A DNA stretch of 7,614 nucleotides from JAHWJX01 sp036386655 (lineage in GTDB: Bacteria > Pseudomonadota > Alphaproteobacteria > Caulobacterales > Caulobacteraceae): the NCBI GenBank assembly GCA_036386655.1, contig DASVVG010000202.1, forward strand, positions 1-7,614. Direction: 5' to 3'. This document shows positions 1 to 5,612 of this stretch, in pieces; positions within the stretch are counted from its first letter, which is position 1; each line of letters begins with the position of its first letter. Under the pieces are notes generated by a model, which worked only from the letters and a program-made list of their open reading frames with translations, made no database searches and had not been told where the DNA came from. Made by a program: the position numbers and the translations under genes.

Positions 1-116
1 TCGTCCGCGGGCTCGCCGAAGCGCATGTTCTCCGGCGCGACCGCGAGGTCGCGGAGCAGAACGGTCTTCCGTACACGGAGATCGGGATTGGTGGTGGTGG
101 CGGCGTCGTCGGCCAT
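1..116 (-). CDS. ParB-like partition/regulatory protein, N-terminal fragment (runs off left edge)
   Basis: Only the first 38 codons are inside the window, starting at the ATG whose complement is at 114-116. A good ribosome binding site (GGAGAG, about 7 bases upstream) supports this start. After a short Ala/Thr-rich tail the peptide reads RDLAVAPENMRFGEPADD, which resembles the opening of ParB/Spo0J N-terminal domains (a hydrophobic strand, then xPxNxR). Members of this family bind DNA and, in canonical cases, hydrolyse CTP for replicon partitioning. On alphaproteobacterial mobile elements, similar proteins sit next to toprim and RadC genes, as here. The gene follows the toprim gene on the same strand after 92 bases. 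The catalytic and DNA-binding parts are outside the window, so only the family resemblance of the first residues is seen and the function is inferred. Confidence 0.7.
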   Translation of the reverse strand, partial: MADDAATTTNPDLRVRKTVLLRDLAVAPENMRFGEPAD

Positions 117-208
117 GGGGACTCTCTCCAGCGCCGTCAGCGAGGTCCATCCTGCCGCCCGGCGCGCTCCAGCCCGCCCTCACTCCTCCTTCGGTCGGCG
201 GCGTCCGC

Positions 209-1099
209 TCAGCACGGGACCGGCCAACCCGTCGCCTCGTTCCAGTCGCCGTAAGGCGGCGGCGGCGAACGCACGCTCACGCGGAGACCGGCGGCGCGCA
301 GACGCGCGGCGAGCAGCGCCGCGGATCTCTCACCGTCCCTGCCGCGGTCCGCCGCCACCAGCACCCTGCGCACGCCTTGCGGCGGCGACCAGCTGCGCAG
401 GTTGCGGGTCGACATCAGCGCCCAGCCCGGCAGTCCGAACCGCTCCGTTGCGGACAGCGTCGTGAAGAAGCCCTCCGCGACCAGCATCTCCGGCGCGGCG
501 GGATCGATCCGGATCGCCGAAGACGGCGGAACTGTCCCCACCGTCTTGCGCGGAAGCCGCAGTCCCACGGCGCGGCGCCCGCTCGGCGCGAGGTAAGTGA
601 CCTCGATCCCGCTGAACTCACCGTCAGGCCCTGAAATCGCGATCACCAGCGCGGGCATGGTGCGCTCGCCTGAGCGATAGACGGAGAGCGGCGCGGCTGC
701 GGCGTGACGCAGCACGCCAGGAGTCGGGACGTCACGCTCGACTCCCCGGAGTCGAAGGTTTCGCGCCGTGAGCGTCGCCTCCCAGGCGGGGCCGGCGCTG
801 TCCCACAGCCGGCGCGCCGCTGTGAGCCGGTCACCCACAGAAAGATCGGCTGGGACCCCCGGCACGCGCGCAGCCGAGCGCGGCGCTCCATCGGCGTCGA
901 CCAGGCCGCGTGCCCGCAGGTCGTCCACGACGGCGCGCCAGTCGGCGCCGCCGAAGCTGTGCACCACCACGCGCCCGCGGCTCAGCAGCAGGGACACCGA
1001 GCGGTCCGCCGGGCTGTGGCCGGGCGCGGGGACGTTGGCCCGGCGGCCGCGGTCGTAGAGGTCGCCGCCCAGAGCAGCAACGATGGATCGGAGGGACAT
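209..1099 (-). CDS. Toprim-domain protein, primase-like (mobile-element type)
   Basis: This is a 296-residue protein with two recognisable parts. Residues 1-65 resemble the CHC2/DnaG-type zinc-binding domain of element-encoded primases (the RANVPAPGHSPADRSVSL and GRVVVHSFGG segments), but the usual zinc-ligand cysteines are absent. Residues about 200-290 form a toprim fold. The first acidic motif is VAEGFFTTLSA with E209, the second is VAADRGRDGE with D251 and D255, and a C-terminal DWNE follows, common in primases and helicase-primases of plasmids and integrative elements. The likely role is primer synthesis or DNA nicking during element replication or transfer; no helicase domain is attached. 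The ATG start is well supported: GAGGG overlaps the TGA of the upstream radC-like gene, 6-9 bases from the ATG. The 10-base gap implies translational coupling with radC. The family is recognised with confidence; the exact enzymatic activity is inferred. Confidence 0.82.
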   Translation of the reverse strand: MSLRSIVAALGGDLYDRGRRANVPAPGHSPADRSVSLLLSRGRVVVHSFGGADWRAVVDDLRARGLVDADGAPRSAARVPGVPADLSVGDRLTAARRLWDSAGPAWEATLTARNLRLRGVERDVPTPGVLRHAAAAPLSVYRSGERTMPALVIAISGPDGEFSGIEVTYLAPSGRRAVGLRLPRKTVGTVPPSSAIRIDPAAPEMLVAEGFFTTLSATERFGLPGWALMSTRNLRSWSPPQGVRRVLVAADRGRDGERSAALLAARLRAAGLRVSVRSPPPPYGDWNEATGWPVPC

Positions 1100-1109
1100 G
1101 ACGGCGCCC

Positions 1110-1796
1110 TCAGATCAGCCCGAGGGCCTTGAAGCTCGCCACTCCCGACAAGCCAACCACCAGATGATCGTGCACGGCGATCTTCAGCGCCCGCCCGGCC
1201 TCGATCACCTGCCGCGTCATCTCGATGTCCGCGTGGGACGGCGTCGGATCGCCGGACGGGTGGTTGTGCACGAGGATCACCGCCGAGGCCGACAACTCGA
1301 GCGCCCGCCGCATCACCTCGCGCGGATAAACCGGCGCGTGATCGACCGTCCCTTCGGCCACCATCTCGTCCCGGAGCAGTTGGTTCTTGCGGTCGAGGAA
1401 CAGGACGCGGAACTGCTCCCGGGGCTGGTCCGCGAGGGCGGTGCGCAGGTAGGCGAGCAACGCCGTCCACGAAGAAATGATCGAGCGGCCGACGACGCGG
1501 CTGCGCGCCAACCGTTCCGCGAACTCCCGCATGAGGCCGAGGTCGAGGGCGGCCGCGGGCCCGAGTCCGGCGACCGTCTGCAATTCGCGCCAGGGCGCGG
1601 CCGCGACGGCCTCGAGCCCGCCCAGCCGATCCAGCAGAACGCGGGCGGCACGATCGACGTCGGCGCGAGGGGCGCTCCGCGTCAACAGCATCGACAGCAG
1701 TTCGGCGTCTGTCAGCGCCCGCGGGCCCGCGGCCGGGGCGCGCTCTCTCAGGCCCGCGCGCCGGGAGGTGGAAGACGGGACGGCGACATCGGTCAT
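1110..1796 (-). CDS. radC: RadC family JAB/MPN-domain protein
   Basis: This 228-residue protein has the full RadC layout. An N-terminal helical segment with ALTDAELLSMLL (27-38) comes first, then a helix-hairpin-helix-like LQTVAGLGPAAALDL (72-86). A C-terminal JAMM metalloprotease-like domain follows, with E127 and the signature HNHPSGDPTPSHAD (177-190), giving H177, H179, S187 and D190 as the expected zinc ligands. All JAMM positions are intact. RadC proteins were once linked to recombination repair, but that role is not established. Copies on mobile elements often lie with anti-restriction and replication genes, which matches this context. The ATG is preceded by GGAGAAG at about 5 bases. 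The toprim gene follows after 10 bases. An unusual hairpin and G-rich leader lie directly upstream (see 1810-1860). Family assignment is very secure; the biological role is unknown. Confidence 0.93.
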   Translation of the reverse strand: MTDVAVPSSTSRRAGLRERAPAAGPRALTDAELLSMLLTRSAPRADVDRAARVLLDRLGGLEAVAAAPWRELQTVAGLGPAAALDLGLMREFAERLARSRVVGRSIISSWTALLAYLRTALADQPREQFRVLFLDRKNQLLRDEMVAEGTVDHAPVYPREVMRRALELSASAVILVHNHPSGDPTPSHADIEMTRQVIEAGRALKIAVHDHLVVGLSGVASFKALGLI

Positions 1797-1809
1797 CGGG
1801 CTTCTCCGG

Positions 1810-1860
1810 GTTCGGGGGCGGGCTCATCGGCCCGTCCCGAACAGCCCTCCCTCCCCCTCC
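1810..1860 (-). promoter_or_regulatory. Structured radC leader: hairpin beside G-tract run
   Basis: On the coding (minus) strand, just before the radC Shine-Dalgarno, two arms can pair. GTTCGGG with CGGGC (5' arm 1842-1830, one unpaired A) pairs with GCCCG and CCCGAAC (3' arm 1823-1810), around a six-base loop. Immediately 5' of it is a purine run (1860-1845) with tracts GGGGG, GGG and GGG; the next GGG (1838-1836) lies inside the hairpin's 5' arm. Four G-tracts with loops of 1, 1 and 6 bases fit the canonical G-quadruplex pattern in the mRNA sense. The two structures share a tract and cannot fully coexist. No U-tract follows, so a terminator is unlikely. Pairing is read directly; a regulatory role is inference. 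Confidence 0.35.
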
Positions 1861-1958
1861 CGCTGTCACCGCGCGGATGCGCGGAGCGGGGCCTGCCTCA
1901 TGCCCCCGCCGGGGCCGCAAAGCCGCCGCGTGGACCGCTCCCCGGACGGCGCCGACGA

Positions 1959-2324
1959 TCAGTGTCCGCCGGCGACCCATGGGATCCCGACGCGACGCAG
2001 CTCTTCCGCGAGCGCCGCCTCCAGGTCGATGGCCTCCCAGCGCCGGAGAGGATTCAGATGCGCGACCAGGTCCGGCAGCAGGCGCACGCCGAAGCGGTTG
2101 ACCCAGCGGCTCGCCTTGTAGCCGGTCTTGTGCTGGTCGAAGCGGACGTCGGGATCACGCGACGTCTGGCCGACGTACAGGCCCCACCTGCAGGCGCGCC
2201 GCCTGTCCTCGAGCAGGGCGATGTAGAGGGAGTGACCCGCTCCCCTGACGCCGACGGTCGTGGCGCGAAGGTCCAGCGTCGCCCTCCGGGCGGCTCCGAT
2301 CCATTCCGGTTCCGTCGCTTTCAC
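1959..2324 (-). CDS. GIY-YIG-like nuclease domain protein
   Basis: This is a compact 121-residue protein made almost entirely of one GIY-YIG-type domain. The 'GIY' strand reads SLYIALL (32-38) and the 'YIG' strand GLYVGQTSRDPDVRFDQH (48-65), with R61 in the catalytic-arginine position. After KTGYKASRW (66-74), a helix RRWEAIDLEAALAEELRR (94-111) supplies E97 and E102; one of these would be the metal-binding glutamate. Proteins of this superfamily cut DNA (UvrC, Slx1, homing endonucleases), but some members have lost activity. The start is a GTG without a clear ribosome binding site. It is kept because a stop lies ten codons further upstream and residues 1-31 look like a conserved lead-in helix. 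The gene begins 56 bases after ligD ends, so the two are probably co-transcribed; a nuclease beside a break-repair ligase suggests end processing. Fold assignment is fairly sure; activity is not shown. Confidence 0.7.
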   Translation of the reverse strand: MKATEPEWIGAARRATLDLRATTVGVRGAGHSLYIALLEDRRRACRWGLYVGQTSRDPDVRFDQHKTGYKASRWVNRFGVRLLPDLVAHLNPLRRWEAIDLEAALAEELRRVGIPWVAGGH

Positions 2325-2380
2325 ACGCGACAGAGTGAGCGCAGCCGGTTCTCAAAGCGTAAGCGCCCGCCGCGACGTGG

Positions 2381-4318
2381 TCACGCCTCGAGGCGAAACC
2401 GCTCCAGGGCGGGCCTGAGCGGACGGGCCTCGGGATAGTCCTTCCAAGGCTTGCGCTTGCGCAGGAGAGCCGCAGCGTTCCTGACGGTGAAGACCGACGG
2501 GTCCAGATCCTCCCGCGCGTCCTTCCAGCGCAGAGGCATCGAGACCGGCGCCCCCGGCGTCGCGCGCGGCGACAGCAGCGCGACCGCCGTCGCGGTGGGG
2601 GTGTTGCGCAGGTAGTCGAGGAAGATGCGCCCCGCCCGCGGCGCCTTCGAACTCACGATGTAGAGGTCCGCCGAATCCGCGGCCATGCGCTCGCAGAACT
2701 GGCGCGCGAACACCTTCGCCTCCTCCCACTCGAGACGGCAGACCTCAGGCTGGGTGAACTCCGTCACCACGTGCAGGCCCTTGCCTCCGCTGGTCTTCAG
2801 GAGGGGCACCAGCCCGATCGCGTCGAGGCGCTCGCGCACCTCCAGCGCGGCGCGCACCACCAGCTCGAACGGGACGCCCTCGCCGGGGTCCAGGTCGAAC
2901 ACGAAGCGACCCGGCGTCGTCGGGTGGTGCTTCATGGTGTTCCACGCGTGCAGCTCGACCGCGTTGTTCAGCGCCGCCTCGACCAGGGCGTCCGGCGTGT
3001 CGAACTGCAGGTAGCTCTTTCCGCGTTCCTCGATGGTCGGGTGGGACAGGAGCGGCGACTGTCCCAGACCCCCGATCAGCTGGCCGCCGTGCCGCTGCCA
3101 GAACAGCGTCTCCGTGGCCTTGGTCGTGCCCTTCATGGCGATCACGGCGGTGCACGGCCGGCCCTTGATGTAGGGCAGCATCTGGTCCGCCACGCTCTCG
3201 AAGTAATCCGCGAGGCGGCGGTTGGTGATCGCCTCATCCCCGTCGTGCGCCGACCACAGGTGGTTGGTCTCGGCCGGCGGCGGCGCGGGGTCGCGCACCT
3301 TGTCCGCCGAAACCGTCGAGGGTCGCTTCGCGGGCTTCTTCGGCGGCGCCAGCTTCGCCTCTACCGGAGCCGGCAGCTCAGTGGTGATCTCCTCCGGCGT
3401 CTTGTCCTCGCGCAGGCCCTTGAAGCTGGCCTGGCGGAGCTTGCGGTTCGCCGTCCAGGTGGCGAACTCGACCTCGGCGATCAGCTCGGGCCGGACCCAG
3501 TGGATCTCCCGCGTCTTGCGCGGCGGTGACCCGCCCTCGAAGGGACAGCGGTCCGTCTCCAGCCCACGCAGCCGCTTCATCAGGTGACGCGAGGTCTCCT
3601 GGCTGTAGCCCGTGTGGATGTCCCCCACGTGAACCAGCTTGCCGTCCTCCATCACCCCGGCGATCAGCGATCGGAAGGTCATGCCGCCGTGGCTGTTCCA
3701 GCCGCCGATGATCACCTCTTGCCCAGGCCGGCACTTCGCCTTCACCCACACCGGACCACGCCCGGAACGGTAGGGCGCCTCGAGCTTCTTCGAGACGATG
3801 CCCTCGAGGCCCATCTGGCAGGCGCCCTTGTGCACCGCCGGCCCGGGGCCGGAGATGTGGTCGACCAGCCGAAGGCGCGCCGGCTCGTGCTCGTCCAGCA
3901 GGGCGGCCAGCCTCTGCTTGCGCTCGGACAGCGGCCGCCCCCGCAGGTCCTCGCCGCCGATGAACAGGGCGTCGAAGACGAAGAAGAGCATCCCCTCCCG
4001 CTTCCCCGAAGACATCGCCGTCTGGAACGCGGCGAAGTCCGGCGTGCCGTCCTTCCTGAGCGCCGTCAGCTCCCCGTCCAGCAGGCAGTCGGGCAACCCC
4101 CCGGCATCGGCCGCCACTTCCGGGTAGCGGTCCGTCCAGTCCAGTCCACTGCGGCTGCGCAGCACGGCCCGGCCGCCTTCGACGCGGAGCTGCATCCGGT
4201 AGCCGTCGATCTTGACCTCGTGCACCCAGCCGTCCCCGGACGGCGCCCGCTCCACCAGGCTGGCGAGCTGCGGCTCCACGAACTCCGGCATCGGCTCGGG
4301 CTTGCGGCGAGGCGGCAT
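2381..4318 (-). CDS. ligD: ATP-dependent DNA ligase LigD, ligase + polymerase domains only
   Basis: This is the central enzyme of bacterial non-homologous end joining, 645 residues from the ATG chosen here. The ligase domain comes first: KIDGYR with adenylated lysine K36, DGEL with E83, FFVFDAL, EGIVSKK (172-178) and WVKAK (191-195). An OB-fold follows to about residue 315. After a Pro/Lys/Ala-rich linker (about 317-351), the polymerase/primase domain carries ELHAW (H457), FVFDLDPGEG (D475, D477), TSGGKGLHVV and RIFLDYLRN (D568), the three catalytic aspartates. The N-terminal phosphoesterase domain found in many proteobacterial LigDs is absent, giving the LIG-POL order seen in Bacillus. An in-frame GTG at 4360 would add 14 residues. 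That stretch shows no coding-type GC bias and contains inverted repeats, so the ATG at 4318 is preferred, although neither start has a strong ribosome binding site. No Ku gene is visible. A GIY-YIG gene follows after 56 bases. Confidence 0.93.
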   Translation of the reverse strand: MPPRRKPEPMPEFVEPQLASLVERAPSGDGWVHEVKIDGYRMQLRVEGGRAVLRSRSGLDWTDRYPEVAADAGGLPDCLLDGELTALRKDGTPDFAAFQTAMSSGKREGMLFFVFDALFIGGEDLRGRPLSERKQRLAALLDEHEPARLRLVDHISGPGPAVHKGACQMGLEGIVSKKLEAPYRSGRGPVWVKAKCRPGQEVIIGGWNSHGGMTFRSLIAGVMEDGKLVHVGDIHTGYSQETSRHLMKRLRGLETDRCPFEGGSPPRKTREIHWVRPELIAEVEFATWTANRKLRQASFKGLREDKTPEEITTELPAPVEAKLAPPKKPAKRPSTVSADKVRDPAPPPAETNHLWSAHDGDEAITNRRLADYFESVADQMLPYIKGRPCTAVIAMKGTTKATETLFWQRHGGQLIGGLGQSPLLSHPTIEERGKSYLQFDTPDALVEAALNNAVELHAWNTMKHHPTTPGRFVFDLDPGEGVPFELVVRAALEVRERLDAIGLVPLLKTSGGKGLHVVTEFTQPEVCRLEWEEAKVFARQFCERMAADSADLYIVSSKAPRAGRIFLDYLRNTPTATAVALLSPRATPGAPVSMPLRWKDAREDLDPSVFTVRNAAALLRKRKPWKDYPEARPLRPALERFRLEA

Positions 4319-4359
4319 GGCCGGACTCGAACGAACCCAATGCTTGGCCGTTCCGGCCA
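4318..4359. repeat. Overlapping inverted repeats in ligD / zinc-ribbon divergent region
   Basis: TGGCCGGA (4318-4325) and TCCGGCCA (4352-4359) are perfect 8-base inverted repeats separated by 26 bases. A second arm, TGGCCG (4345-4350), is perfectly complementary to CGGCCA (4354-4359) across a 3-base loop. The right arm can therefore pair with only one of two partners. In ligD mRNA the long stem would reach the A of the ATG at 4318. The site lies between two divergent genes and could be an operator or an mRNA structure. The GGCC core is itself palindromic, so chance occurrence in GC-rich DNA is possible. Confidence 0.35.
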
Positions 4360-4380
4360 CCCTCGCGGGGCCGAGAAGCT

Positions 4381-4689
4381 GTGGACGATCGCGCGGAGCG
4401 CTTGCGGGAACATTCGGAGAACATCATCAAAGCCGGCATGGGCTCCCGAAACACCGGACGCTCGGTGCCGCTGGCGCACTACTTCGAGCACGCCGGCTGC
4501 GGCCTTCTCCTGATCTGCCTCCGCTGTGAGCAGAGCCGCCGCTTCGAGCTCCCGGAGATCATCGCGCGGCTGGAGGGCCGCCGGATCCGGGCCGATCTCC
4601 TGGGGATACAGGACGTCGCTCGCTACGTGCGGGGCCCCTGCCCCCGCTGCGGCGGCACGAAGTTCGCGAGCCGGCCGGCGTGGCGCTAG
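4381..4689 (+). CDS. Small zinc-ribbon protein (CxxC...CxxC), function unknown
   Basis: This 102-residue protein has two knuckles, CLRC (46-49) and CPRC (87-90), separated by a helical segment ELPEIIARLEGRRIR; the spacing suits one zinc ribbon. Similar short zinc-ribbon proteins with a PLAHYFEHAG-type N-terminus occur on alphaproteobacterial mobile elements, usually without a known function. The domain could bind DNA, RNA or protein. The GTG at 4381 was chosen over the ATG at 4438 because the 19 codons between them show a clear coding pattern (about 15 of 19 third positions G/C, second positions mostly A/T). The ribosome binding site is weak for both. If the ATG is correct the protein has 83 residues. 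The gene is transcribed away from ligD; the Excalibur gene follows on the same strand after 78 bases, in which I see no convincing promoter. Confidence 0.7.
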   Translation: MDDRAERLREHSENIIKAGMGSRNTGRSVPLAHYFEHAGCGLLLICLRCEQSRRFELPEIIARLEGRRIRADLLGIQDVARYVRGPCPRCGGTKFASRPAWR

Positions 4690-4767
4690 CACGCCCCCGA
4701 CCCTCCGCCTTCCGACCACCCAAGCGCTGATACACGCCACGGTAAGTCTTCCGGGGCACCCTGGGGC

Positions 4768-5106
4768 ATGGCGATCACGTCTCGCGAGAGCGCGAACGAG
4801 TTCGAGCGGCTGCTCCGCAAGGGAACCCGCGCCCCTGTTTGGAAGCCGATCTCCCCAGCACGCGGGCGCAGCCGCCGCCGGATCCCGCGCGACCTCGTCG
4901 TGGTCGGCGGCGTGGTCCTGCTCGCCATCGCGGGATCCGTCCAGGAACAGCGCCGACGCGCCGCCGAACCGATCCAGATGTTCCCCTACCGCAACTGCAG
5001 CGACGCGCACGCGGCGGGGGTGCGCAACATCCGCTCAGGCGACCCGCGGTACACCGCACGCCAGGACAGGGACGGCGACGGACTCGCTTGCGAGCCCTAC
5101 CCGTGA
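4768..5106 (+). CDS. Membrane-anchored Excalibur calcium-binding domain protein
   Basis: This 112-residue protein starts with a short basic cytoplasmic part (1-41, rich in Arg). A single transmembrane segment DLVVVGGVVLLAIAGSV (42-58) and a brief spacer follow. The C-terminal Excalibur domain (74-109) has YRNCSDAHAAG, the DRDGDGLACE calcium-loop signature (D100, D102, D104) and the paired cysteines C77 and C108 that are expected to form a disulphide outside the cytoplasm. The basic N-terminus predicts an N-in orientation with the domain in the periplasm. Excalibur modules often follow nucleases or sit at the ends of surface proteins; here no nuclease domain is attached. The role is unknown. 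Its TGA and the TGA of the convergent OGFr-like gene lie in one 10-base palindrome. A second Excalibur gene lies at the right edge on the opposite strand. Confidence 0.85.
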   Translation: MAITSRESANEFERLLRKGTRAPVWKPISPARGRSRRRIPRDLVVVGGVVLLAIAGSVQEQRRRAAEPIQMFPYRNCSDAHAAGVRNIRSGDPRYTARQDRDGDGLACEPYP

Positions 5107-5113
5107 GCGCTCA
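5104..5113. repeat. 10-base palindrome holding both convergent stop codons
   Basis: TGAGCGCTCA is a perfect palindrome. Its left TGA (5104-5106) ends the plus-strand Excalibur gene and its right half (5111-5113) is the TGA of the minus-strand OGFr-like gene. Only four bases separate the two coding regions, leaving no room for ordinary intrinsic terminators between them. No U-tract is present. Confidence 0.6.
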
Positions 5114-5554
5114 GGCCTGGCCCCAGTAACGGAGCGCGGTCGGATTGATCGCGGCGCCGCTCGCCCGCACCAACTCTAGGATCAGCTGCATGAACGCGTC
5201 CGCGTCGTCGTCGTCGACCAGCAGGCGCAGGCTCCGAACGATCCGCGTGATCCGCAGATGGTTGTGATCCGCCGGCCGGAGCCAGTGCGCGCTCCTCGCG
5301 TAGAACTCAGCCATCCTCGCCGCGGCCATGCGCAGGTTGGAAACCACGAGGGGATCTTCGCGCAAAGCCTGAACGTCACTGGCGGAAAGCACCGGCGAAC
5401 CCGAAACGGCGCCGCTCGGCTCCCGTAGCGGGAACAGCCACTGAATGAAGTCGTGACGCCGCTCAAGCGTTGAGTCGTCGAAGGCGAGGACGTCGTCGAA
5501 CAAGCGGCCGACGCCGTCCGGCCCCTCCCCGCGCAGAAAGCCATGGATCGCCAC
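5111..5554 (-). CDS. Opioid growth factor receptor (OGFr) conserved-region-like protein
   Basis: This 147-residue soluble protein has no signal peptide or membrane segment. Its core LERRHDFIQWLFPLREPS (30-47) matches the hallmark of the OGFr conserved region, a domain first described in the vertebrate opioid growth factor receptor and present in scattered bacteria. The following SPVLSASDVQALREDPLVVSNLRMA and MAEFYARS segments and the late RITRIVRSLRLL (101-112) fit the helical rest of that domain, which here fills the whole protein. The molecular function in bacteria is not known. The GTG start is very well supported by a perfect AGGAGG (5561-5566) six bases upstream. The gene follows the RDD/LprI-like gene after 58 bases and is probably the last of that operon, with the Excalibur gene converging 4 bases away. 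An aspartate run (DDDDADAF, 114-121) precedes the last helices. Confidence 0.8.
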   Translation of the reverse strand: MAIHGFLRGEGPDGVGRLFDDVLAFDDSTLERRHDFIQWLFPLREPSGAVSGSPVLSASDVQALREDPLVVSNLRMAAARMAEFYARSAHWLRPADHNHLRITRIVRSLRLLVDDDDADAFMQLILELVRASGAAINPTALRYWGQA

Positions 5555-5612
5555 AGACGCCCTCCTGTGGGGATCGCCAGCTCGCGACGGACCCTGTGCC
5601 CGCTGTATCAGC

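Noticed and set aside
181..191. Strong AAGGAGG on the minus strand as the start site of a gene with a GTG at 183
   Set aside because: The GTG is only one base from the motif, and the frame is not that of the ParB-like peptide, which has its own ribosome binding site at the ATG at 116.
1810..1842. Hairpin read as a rho-independent terminator after the GIY-YIG gene
   Set aside because: No U-tract follows on the minus strand; the hairpin runs straight into the radC Shine-Dalgarno, so a leader structure is more likely.
982..1980. 332-codon minus-strand open frame overlapping radC
   Set aside because: It is in another frame over radC, which has an intact JAMM motif and a proper ribosome binding site. 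The alternative product is low-complexity Arg/Gly/Ala.
1083..2438. 451-codon plus-strand open frame
   Set aside because: It lies antisense to radC, the GIY-YIG gene and part of toprim. Its product is Arg/Pro/Gly-rich with no recognisable motif, which is the usual artefact of GC-rich coding DNA.
2771..3529. 252-codon plus-strand open frame antisense to ligD (also 3584-4513)
   Set aside because: Both are fully or mostly covered by the ligD coding region with its conserved motifs. The products show only Leu/Arg/His-rich composition.
4319..4342. tRNA T-arm-like sequence (GTTCGAGTCC-like on the minus strand), a possible attachment site
   Set aside because: The bases on either side of the loop do not form a T-stem, no acceptor stem or CCA follows, and no direct repeat or integrase was found.
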